Shown: positions 22,901-34,900 of the stretch, piece by piece
How the letters are laid out: every line of letters starts with the position of its first letter
How positions within the stretch are numbered: position 1 is the first letter of the stretch
Assembly: GCA_963576735.1 (NCBI GenBank)
Contig: OY755184.1
Location: forward strand, 5,456,001 to 5,520,000
DNA length: 64,000 nt
Origin: Bedellia somnulentella
Lineage: Eukaryota; Arthropoda; Insecta; Lepidoptera; Bedelliidae
Direction of reading: 5' to 3'
Notes under the pieces: model-generated
The model's database searches: none
Told to the model about the DNA's origin: nothing
The model's input: only the letters and a program-made list of their open reading frames with translations
Made by a program: the position numbers and the translations under genes

Positions 22901-25900
22901 TAACAGAACATTCGCAGAATTGTATTCGCAAACGTTGTTGTACTGATGTTTTCTTTTTATCGTTAATTTATTTTATAGTCCAGATGCTACATTTTCTATT
23001 TTATTATCAAACATAATCGGTTATTAATTTGCACAGCAATCAACCTTGAACCAATGTCCGAATAATAGAAATGAACATAGATTGTTAATCACCGTTCTCA
23101 TACAACCATTAAATTGTGTAAACCACCTACTTTGAAAGATTTGGAAAAACTCCCTGGAGTGTAGTACAATGTATTATAGCCTAATTATATTAAAATATAC
23201 ACATTTTCGTTGCTCACATCCCAAACAAGTCACGCCCAGTTCATTATGAATTAATAATATGGCACTGTTTGTGGGTGCGCCCTACTCAATTAAATTAGTA
23301 AGCACACACACCCCATATTTCTGAGCAAACCTAATTTTTACGGTCCACTTTCACAGAAAATGAAGAGTATATTAACTTAATTACGATCATTACTAATAAA
23401 TAAAGAATAAATAAAGGAAAGAAAAATTTTCGACACAGGCGGGTTTCCCGAAAAAAAAAAGAAAAAAAAAGAAAAAAAAAATATCTTTCCTTTATTTATT
23501 CTTTATTTATTAGTAATAATCCCCACATGAGGTTTTCATGAACAAAAAGATTTAAATTAATTACGATCGTTAAAGCACATGAATTTCACTTGTAGCGAGC
23601 AAAAATCAAATCAGATTGTCAATGAGGCATAATGTCCAAACCGAAAGTAAAGGCGATGTACGAGTAGTATCCATTAAGTTTATTTTAGCATGGTAATTTA
23701 TCACCACAAAACACATGTTCAATCATAATAAAAAACTTAAAGATATTTAGATTAAATTAATTTTAACATACATACATAAACTCACGGCCATAAATCCCAA
23801 AAAGGGGTAGCCAAGAGCTTTAGAGCAAGAAACTCCTCAGTCACATTTTGACGTGGATAGGGGACAAGATGGCAGACACAAAGTTTCGATGGTGATGGGT
23901 TTCCAACCGCATCGCCCAAAAACCACTTAATCACCCAAACCCTTGATCGTCTCTTATGACACCCGTCGGTAGAGAGGGGTAGTGACATTCTAAGCCAGTA
24001 CTACACGGAAAATTAATTTTAAATAGGTGTTTCTTAAAAGCAGACTTTAAACAAGAGAAATGGATTATGGTACCACAAAATTGTGTTCAATAAACGCCAA
24101 AATAACTAAATGAAATGAGCACCAAATCTTAGATTAGGTGGCATAATGAGTATATAATCTCGTTGTTATGTCATGCATGATATGTTATCATGTCTCATTT
24201 AATACTACCCCTTTAAAACAATTCCATGACATGCCCATGGAACTAAATGATATTCGTTGCCTGCTCTCTGATGCAACAAACATTAAACTTAAAATTGTGA
24301 CATCACCGTCTTCGTTCATCTAGTAAAAAGGCAGGGTAGGTATACTAAAATAATAATATAATAATACTATAACATCATGGTTACTTGTAAAACAAAAAAT
24401 TAAAACACTGACTTGATTTCAACAAATACACTACCTATACTATAATGTAAATTGTATAAGCTATGAAGAAATTCCAAAAATGGGGTAGCTTATTTTAACA
24501 GTAATGAAGGGTCAAGGTTTTAAAATATAAAAGGATCATCGCCCAACTTTTTCTTTAAAAAATCCCATTGCCATTATTCGACTCGTACGACGTTCACGGC
24601 AAGAATGGGTCAGTTCGTTTGGAAACAGACACAACCCAGTTATTGCCCTTATTATTATTATAATTACATACAAATATAATACATTTGATTATTAAATAGT
24701 AATCCCTTAATCCTGCCCAGAATAAATGAACTTAATACAATCAAAACTTATTTAATAAGTGTGAAATTTACCAATAACGACACACCCCGTCATCGCAGCA
24801 CCAATTTGCCCAACATGCAGCTTGAGATATGCCAGACAGGGGTAGGCCACGATGAGGCCACCACAGTAAGCCATCAGACAAAGTCCGTGGAGGTTCCTCA
24901 GCTCCGGAGTCAGCGCGTATACCAGAAATGTCGCCAACAGGAACGGAACTGACAGCAGCATACCTAAGATTAAGTCAAAACGTTAAATAACTAATTATTT
25001 TACAATTTACAACCTAACTAAACCAAATAAATACCTACTATAGATGGAAAATTTCATGAAATTCATCGCTTTCGCCGAACGGTATCCTGTCTAAAATACT
25101 GGCAGCATTTCCTCTTTGAACGGCCGAGGTAGCTGCCAGCCCTAGGATCATCACTGACTTCCAGTAGACGGGCTGAGAGATCTTTTAAGAAAATCCGCAC
25201 CTCGTTGCCCCATGTGCCGAGAGTTTCAACGGCGAATAGAATAAAATGATAATCATTCAATAGACCAGAATATTTTCGACGTTTGAAACTCTCGGCATTG
25301 GCTGCAGCAGCACCTGCTCGCGATGCATACCCTGATAAATGGCAAGGCGCTAGGGTATCAACACACGTTGCATCCCATCTTAACACCCTGCCATTCCTCC
25401 AAGGCAACAAAGTCATACCGTCCGGTCTCTTGCCATCGTCCCGCGTCAAGCCAGGGGGTTCCAAATGGTTAAATGGTAACAATTAACAACCATAACACCC
25501 CTGGGGGATATACGGCGTGAACATTTAGTGTTCATTTAAGGAAAATCCAGCGATGGGTTATTATATAAAACAGCCATTGAAAAAATGTTTTATAATAATC
25601 GTGAAGATATCCGACATCAGTCTTAAAATATGCTTCTGAAGTAATATAAGACTTTTAAAAAGTCACTTAAAAAGGAGGTATTCCCCAAGAACAACTACAT
25701 TCTTGCAACTAAAAACCGACCAACTAAACTGTTCCCCATTTAGCAACTAAATAGTTAGTCGAAATGATTAAATGTGACTACTGGGTGTGACCCGCAGACC
25801 AACTAAGCTCTATGATGGGTTTGTAGCTGTAGCCCCAATCCCAATACCCTCAATCACTTCGTACGCCATCGATGCAAAGAAATGGATAAATGCTTTTCTG

Positions 25901-28900
25901 AGATGACAAAGAAACAAAGAATGCTATTATCCGTAAGTGGTTCAGTTATTACCACTGATTTAAGCCAAGCAAATGTATGGCCAATTAAAGTCAGAATATT
26001 GAATTAACCAATCAGGGCGTAAAGATAATCGATTTTGACAATTCGTTTTTAGCGGATTTTTTTAGCAATTTTTGTACTACACTAATGATCCCGAGTGACC
26101 AGATAGTCCTTACCGATAGCATAAGTCATGTACAACGCTTCGCTGTCATCCGACTCAAATTCCACATGGCACACAGCAGCCACCAGGCGAGGGGAATTGT
26201 CTTCGGTGGAGTCCACCCTCATATCAGCGCAGTATCTGGCGTTCGAATGCAGCTGGGTTAATCCATTTGATATTTCGTACAGGGATCCGTTCTGGAAGGA
26301 TGACAGATTCATTACTAACTAGCAATGCGTGCTGACTTCATGCGGATAGACTTTTAATTTTATGGCATAATATCCTATGCTAATTAGGTGCTGTGTATCC
26401 ATGGTGTGCTTTGCATGGGTGATCGTAAGTAGACGGCTGAGAGAATCGGGGCCTTTTAAGTATTTTTGGGCGATGCGGTTGGAGACCCATCATTAAAAAC
26501 ATTTGATTTTACAGTCTTTTCCCCACTCAACTTCCAAAAGTTGCTAAGAGATTTTTTGTTCCGTAGCTCTGGCTACCCATTTTAACATTTGATAGCCGTG
26601 AGTATATGTATGTATGTATGTATGTTAATTAGGAATAATGTAACTAAGTGAAACATATTTCCTGCAGGTTTCATTATGGATACGTTATCCCTTATCTTAC
26701 AAACATCTTACAAACTTAGAATGTTGAAGTTGGTAACCATGGCAGTGGGCCAGCCACTGCAGAGACACCTATTGGGTGGTTTTCGTTATAAGTTTCTATG
26801 ATGCTCCTTTATTTTAATTTGCTCAATTGGTTCAAAAGTATTGGTCCATATAACTGGCCTAATTACCTCACAGACAGCCCATAATGTCCCATATGTGTAC
26901 TACCGTGATAGTAGCCTTTTCATTGGCCTAATTAATCGATGGTTACATCGGATTTCCGAAATTAACCTTGTATAAATATCAGTTGTAGCAATCTTAACTT
27001 AATAAAGTATTTTCTATTCTTTGAAAAGTTCAAATTTACTACGAAAATTGTTTCTAAGTACCAACATTGATACTCGTACTTTTTGAATTTAGCTTATAAC
27101 TGCTAAGAGGCGGAAACAAAGGTAATAAAATAAATATATTATATATATATAGTACAGGTTGAAGCTGGGTGTAACTGAGCCATTTATATGTAAACCACTA
27201 CACGCAATAATGATTTGGTTAAGAAGTGGCAGCCCCTATAAACTAAAAACAAGATAAAATCTAATAGTTCTAATAATAATCAATTTCTATTCACACATAA
27301 TAGCCAAACCCATTTAGTGTATCGTGTCTCATGAGGGGTGACACCCATATTTGTCCTTTGGCAGATCATCTGATCTGATACACAGGAGGCCTAGCCCGAC
27401 CGTAATTTTATAGTTACTCTCTCTGTTGGAATAACATAGAGTATACTATACTTTGCCGGGTAGTGTCGGTTTTGAATAACACTACTCCATTTCTTCCCAT
27501 GGGTGATCCTAAGAGGCGACTGGCGATGCGGCTGGAGACCCATCACCAAAAAAAATTATTTTGCATTCTTTCCCTCACGTAACTTCTAAAAGTGGCAGAA
27601 GAATTTTCTGAAGCTCTGGTCATCCCTTTAAGGTATTTGCAGCCGTGTATATGTACGTATACTATACTATAAATGTATGAAGCGTTACATGGCCAGCAAA
27701 AAACTCAATAACTGGCTTGGCTTCTCTCAATCGCTTTGGGTGCTAAGTAATACTCTGATATAAGTTAATACTCTGGACACCAGATTATAAAACTTCATAT
27801 GATGTACAGATGAGCTAAAAAGTAGTTGAGTACTAATATATATTTCACAAATCAAGTTAGCCCCAAACTAAGAACAACTAAATGACTAGGATTACGGGAT
27901 ACTTAACGGTATATTTTATATTGATAATATCAAAGACTTAAAAACAAATTCATGCCAATCACATAATCTCTCAGGGGGATTCCAACCCGCAACCTCCGGA
28001 CTCCAGACCAAGAAACGAGTAACCTAACCACTCGGCCACGGAAGTCGTCAAATATAGCAAGAGTTATATATGTACATGTTATAATTTAGCTTGGTGGTCG
28101 TCTGTTCACAGCTCCGTCTGAAGAGCACAACAATGTGTGCTCAATTTTTATAATAACAAACACAGCTTGGCGCGACTCAAATGCTCCCTTTATAGCTCCG
28201 CGCTTTAAATATTTACACCGTCCATTCCGACTAATAAATTCGTGACTTTTCAATATTTGACTAAGTATAATAAACTTTTGTCGCGAAACATGCCAAAGTA
28301 AATACCGAAATCCGAAATAGATCGTTTGTTAAATATATGTGTATTGTAAATAAATGCAGGAATTTGCACGAGCAAATATTTGAGCGAACATTTTGTAGAG
28401 TTTTCTGAGAAAACGGTTGGTACGAATTCCCTGTGTGTGATATTTGTTTTCCTACGGAAATGGCCTCTACGTTATTGGGTTTGCTGTTGGTATTTCCACT
28501 ATGTGTTAAAATAGACAAATAACGTATTAAGAGTATTTGAGAGGAAACTTGCATTTTTTCATTAATATTTTTATAACAGTTGGGATCTAAAATAAAGTGA
28601 ATGATTAAGAAACAAACAAAACTTTTTTGTAATATTAATTAATCTTTACTGTAGGAAATGCAAATACATTTATAATAAATAACACTTTATACATCATTAA
28701 ATAACAATAAATTTTTGGTTAATCTATTGTTGCAATTATTTTGCATTCTAGGTTAATTTCGAATTATAACACGTTATTATATAGTTTCGGTTCTATGATT
28801 CTAAAGTAATGGCTACCCCTTTTTGGGTAAATTAGAAGTAATGAGTACATACATCTATAAATAGTTTAATTATTTGGTTTAGGTTGGAGTGGCATATGCA

Positions 28901-31900
28901 TTTAACATGATATTTTTTAACGATATAATAAGCAGCTATGATACATCTGTAATGCATTGAGTCAACATTATTTGTGATTCTCAAGCCCTAGTTTAACTCT
29001 CTGGTACTTTTAAGCCGGTATTATATTAGTAAACGTTAATTTAAATTTCTTAACGGATATTTCTTGTATTGTAAATAATATTTGCCAAATATCTTTTTAA
29101 TTTGATCAACTCAGTATCTTAAGTCTGCAACCTTATCTAAACTATTCTTACTGTCTTTCTATTAGTAAAAAGAATAAAATTAGCTACGGATTCGTTTAAA
29201 ACTAAACCCTGTTTACCATGTTGGGATTACAGTCACGGTTAAATAGCATTAAAATGATCAAATTTGATATGAACGATTACAATATACATACATACATACA
29301 TATACTCACGCCATTGCCATTAGTTCCGATTGGGGTAGGCAGAGACTATCGATCGCCACTTAGTACGATCCTGACAAACCTCTCTAGCTTTGTTTACATC
29401 CACCAATCTTTTCATACATGCTCTTTTATTCTTCATACTTCGGACGCCAGCCTTTTTGAGCACACTCTCAATTTGGTCCAAGTGTGTTCTCCGTGGTCGT
29501 CCTCTACTAACATTACTATCCACACTAGCTCTATAGATCCCTTTTACCAATTTTCTATCATCCATCCTCTTTATGTGCCCAAACCGTTTCAACATTCCTT
29601 TTTCTATCTTTCTTACAATATCATCTTTCACACCACACTTTTCACGAATAACACTATTTCTCACTCGGTCACATAATCTAACATTACAATTTTTTCTGAG
29701 GGACCTCATCTCTACTGCATTCACTCTGCTCTCATGCTTCTTCTGCCACACCCAACATTCGCTTCCATACATAAGCGTAGGAACAAGAACAGCATCATGC
29801 ACAGCCATTCGGGCCTTTTCAGACACCGATTGACTGGTCATTAGGCTATTCATTGCTCCATTTACACATCTTCCTGTCTCTCAAAAACCATCGTTTTGGT
29901 TTTATCCACATTCACCCTCATTCCCTTTCTTACAAAAGACTCACATGCAATATTCATCATCTCTTGCAACTCTTCTGCCGGTGATGCAAGTAGCACTTGA
30001 TCGTCAGCATACAATTTAATGATGAATCCACCCATTCTTAGTCCATAATCACTTTCACGCAACTCTGTCAAACAGTCATCCATGAACAAATTGAAGAGCC
30101 ACGGAGAAGCTACACATTGTATAAGTCGTATCGTCGTATAAGTTGACTCCCCAAGCCGAACTTGGATAACACCTCCCATTAACACTTTCTTACCACCCTA
30201 TCATACGCCTTCTCGAAATCAATGAAGGAGCAATACACCTTTTGGTTCTTAGCTAAGAACTTTTCGGTGATGCTCCTTAGAGAGAAGATTTGATCCATAC
30301 ATCCCATTCCTTTCCTAAATCCCGCTTGCACATCCCATATTTTCTCATCAGTTACATTCATCACTCTTTCAATCAGTACCTTAGCATACAATTCGGTATG
30401 CAAAGTTTTACAAAAGTGGTGCTGATTACGAAACCATTTCGAGATATTATGTTTTTAAAACATATTTTCTTGAAATGAAATCAAACAAAGCTAAGGTGAT
30501 CGTTATTTTAGCAAAAAACTGTAACAGTATTTGACCTTCAGCGTTATGTCGAAGACATTCGTTCTTGCAGTTTATTGATAAAACATCGAAAATCATAGGT
30601 TTGTTTAGTATAATATCGTAATAATTTCATTTGGGATCACAAATTTGTGAAATATTTTGCAATTAGCAACATTTTTACTAAACATTTCGCTTTATTTGCA
30701 TGTCACTACGTGATATTTTCAATCGATGACGTCATTAAGTACAAAAGTTGAACAATCTTTAAAAAATCATTACTTTGCAATTACTCATTTTAAATGAAAA
30801 ATATTCAAACCAGTTTTTTATTTTCGTGTTTGCTATCGAATAAAAATATTTAATAAATACCAAAAAAAACTTTGCATACCGAATTTACCAACAGTGCTGA
30901 GTAAGCTGATGCCGCGGTAGTTTTTAGCCTCTTGGTGTGACCCCTTTCCTTTATATAGAGGCACAATCACCGCTTTGCACCAGTCTCGTGGAACTTTGCC
31001 ACTTGACCAGCATTTCCGGAAAAGGAAGTACAACCAAGAAGCCACCAACCCTTTACCAGCCCTCAGCATTTCGATAGTAATCCTATCATACCCTGCCTAC
31101 TTTCATACTTTTCATTGCTTTCATTATTTCTTCCATACTAATCTCACTGTCACTGAAATCACCCATCTCTTCGTTCCAATCAACATTACCGTCGATTGGC
31201 GAAGAAATAGATACATCCTCTTTTTCAAACAGTCCCTCAAAATAATTCTTCCATACCCGTTTCATGCTACTTTCATCCGTCGCCAATTCACCCTGTTCAT
31301 CTCTTATTACACTTACTCTCGGGTTTTGGGAAACTCCCTTTTCTTTCCGGATATATTTCCAGAATGACTTCTGGTTATTTCGGAAATTATCAGAAAGTTT
31401 CCTCTCACACCACTCTTGCAAATCCCGCTTTTTCATTTCTATTTTCTTCGATTACAAAATATCCGCGGACAAAGCCTATAGCTGCGATTTAATGTTATAT
31501 ATGGCTGAGTATATACTCAGTGATCATGATTAGCTTCCGCACGAAGCGGCAATAAGCTTGAATTTTCATCGCATTGTAGAAATGATGTTGCAGCAAAAAG
31601 TGGGTGCTCTGAGCACATGGTGACTAAAAGCCATCTGATTTTAAAAAGAGAAGAGTATGTTTGGAATGTAATAATTTTGTTTTTCCATAATAAATATAAT
31701 CGAGACAAAGGGATTTTAAGGGAAGTCGCGGTCTTGAACACGAGAGTCAAACTCAGATACTCAGGTGGCAAAGGTACTGCATTCTTCTGAACATCACATG
31801 ACATCTATGTTTTCTGGTTTCTAGAGCCTGATTGTCCAAGCTTTGAATGGATAGCGATTTCACGTGATAGAAACTCACGCCAACATCGCCACTTTGTAGA

Positions 31901-34900
31901 AGTACATCGTCAAATTATTATTTGAGTTACCAGACATCTATCAATCTATTATTATTATCATCTATTAAGAGTTACCCGTGTACTGGATACTTAAACATAT
32001 GCTTTATCCTCCGGTCCTATTAGGGCCAGCGCTGACTGCCGGCATGGCACGGCGTGTCATGGCAAAGGATTTGTACTGATATACACATTTTTAATCTTAT
32101 AACCATTAGTATAGAATTCATGTTAATTTATTTTGACACAACGATGCCGAGGGAGGCCGCGGTAGGACAGAACGTGCCAAAGCATGCCACGGGATGCCGC
32201 GGCGTACTGCTGCATCTCGCGAGACGCCCGCGCAGTGCAGGGGCCGCCAGTACGCGGCGCAGTCCGTTCGCCGCGCGGGGGGAGGGCAAGAGTAGGAGTG
32301 TATAATACGTTAAATACTAAATCCCAGTCAATCATTATGAACACAACTAACTTTGAACATGCGCGGAGTTATTTGCCGTGTCATGCCACGGCATGCCGCG
32401 TCATGCCACGGCATGCCGCGGAAGGCCGTGTTATCCTTCGGAATGCTGCAGCAGAACTTACCATGCCGTCCTGTGCCATGCCGGCAGTCAGCGCCGGCCC
32501 TTATTGGTAGAATTCAATTTAAAATTTGCAGTATTGCACTTTTAACTGCAGAACGGAGAATGTTATCAATTCGACGCATGCATTATTTTTTGATGATTAT
32601 TAAATGACGTAAAATTTAAAAAAATATTTAATTAATAATCACCCTTTTCTCTTCCCTGCTTTCGGATATATTACTCAGTCGTCGCGAGTAAAATTTAATA
32701 TTCGGTATTACGGATAAATGAAGAAACAGAACGAAACAAAGTTTATTCTTTCAGAAACGAACGACGTAGTGTGGGTAAGCCACCCAACAAAGACTTGGTG
32801 AAAATTGCAGGATGAGGGCAACCACAGATGATGTCCGTTCGTTGTAGAGGGAAGGCCTTTATCCAGCAGTGGACGTCTATAGGCTGATGATGAAGATGTA
32901 TAGTAAACTCTAACTCCGAAAGAAAATAAATCGGTTGTCCAGTCAGCTGAACCAAGCCAACTGAACTTTGAGCAAAAACTGAAAACCATAAACCCCCATA
33001 CTTTATTATTTAAATTGGTAGCGAGCAGAATTAGTGCTTGTTAGTACACAGTTTTTACTTAGAAGACGGTGTGTACAGCATAGGGAAGATATACTGTTCC
33101 TTTATAGTGTTTTTTATGTATTATTTAATGATAATATACATATTAGAGAACATAACATAACATAAACGTTCACGTCGAATATCCCCGAAGGGGTTGGCAG
33201 AGGTACTAATACTTCTGAACATCACGTGACTTAGTCACCCGGTGTTCAGAGTACCCACGTTTTGCATGGACAGTGTACTCACGTGATAGGGGGCAGGCCT
33301 ATCGCCGTTTTGTACGAATACACTGTCACATGACTAAGTACAACTCTGCCATGTGGGTTTCCTCACGATGTTTTCCCTCACCGTTAACAACCATGATAAA
33401 TTAACCACACATATGTCTTTAGAAAAGACAAATTGGTGTAGGCCCGACCCGGGGTTTGAACACTAGTCGCTTACACGTTAACCGGTGTTCTACCCATTGA
33501 GCTATCACGTCGTCATTAGGGAACGTAGCCAATTAGCTATTGTATACACTGTGTAGTGCTTAGAAAGTTTAATAAATATATAGTTTAACTCATTTGTTCC
33601 CGCGGGTGTTGTACAAGGCGAGTTGGTATTATGGGACTTTTAAGTGATTGATTTAGCGAAGTGGTTGCAATTGCATACCCACTACCAACCCTACTTTATT
33701 TCTTCACCTCCTCCTCCCTTGTTGCAAATATTGTTATTTATTCTATTTAATTTGGTTTATTAATTTAGTTTTATAAAGTTTTTTGCAATTTGGAACCTCA
33801 CAGTATATGCAGAGGAAAAGATCATAAGTAAGGAAAAATAATGGTACAGAGCATGCATCGACTAAATTCTCATCGTTAGAATTAAATTTAAATTGTTAGA
33901 TTTCGTTTTATATTTTAATTACAAATTTGTAATGTTAGGCTATGCGTATGTGATCAAGTGAGAAATAGCGTGATTCGTGAAAACTGTGGTGTGAAAGATG
34001 ATATTGTAAAAAAGATAGAAAAGGGATGTTGAGATGTATGAGAGCATATACAGAGGATGAATGATAGTGAATTGGTGAAAAAGATACATAGAGCCAATAT
34101 GGAAAGTAATATCACGGACGATCTCGGAGGACACATTTGGACATAATAGAGAATGCACTCAAAAAGCTGGTGTTCGAAGTACGAAGAAATAAAAGAGCAT
34201 GTATGGAAAGATTGATGGATGTAAACGAAGCTCGAGAGGTTTGCCAGGATCGTACAAAGTGGCGATCGATAGTCTCTGCCTACCCCAATGGGAACTAACG
34301 GCGTGAGTATATGTATGTAAAGGGATGTAATGGTATGTAACTAATAAATATTTTCAATATACGCATTTTAATTTGGTCTTATTGGTATTGGATCCCAGAG
34401 AATAAGAAAATTTACTATTAAATGGTTTTAATAAATACACAAAAAATATTTTTTTTTTCAGCTATAGCCTTTGGTTTAAAAGAACTTTAATGTTAAAAAT
34501 AACTCTGAGCATTCTTACCCTGTTGTGTATAAAATACCAAATGACAACATGCAGACATAAACATATATTTATCACTAAAAGGGGTAGCCAGAGAATCTGA
34601 AATTTTTCAGCTACATTTGGAAGTTGAGTAAGGAAAAGATGGCGGCATATAAATGTTTTTTCTGATGGGTCTCCAACCGCATCGCCCAGAATACACTAAA
34701 AAGCCCCAATACCTTAAGTCGCGTTTACGTACACCCACGGGAAGAAATAGGGTAGTGCTATTTTAAGCCGGCACTGGACAGCAACCAACCATCATAACAA
34801 TAAATATTTTAACTCTCACCTGTTGAATATAGAGTTCTTCAGTCGCCACCTTCGTATCTACAAGATACCTGTCAGTACACAACTGTTCGAACATAAAAAA

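Noticed and set aside
31504..31519. Palindrome CTGAGTATATACTCAG
   Set aside because: Short and AT-rich; expected by chance in 64 kb of such DNA.
32054..32510. Overlapping open frames on both strands in a GC-rich block
   Set aside because: High GC removes stop codons; the block is a TIR element with internal repeats and the translations are low-complexity.
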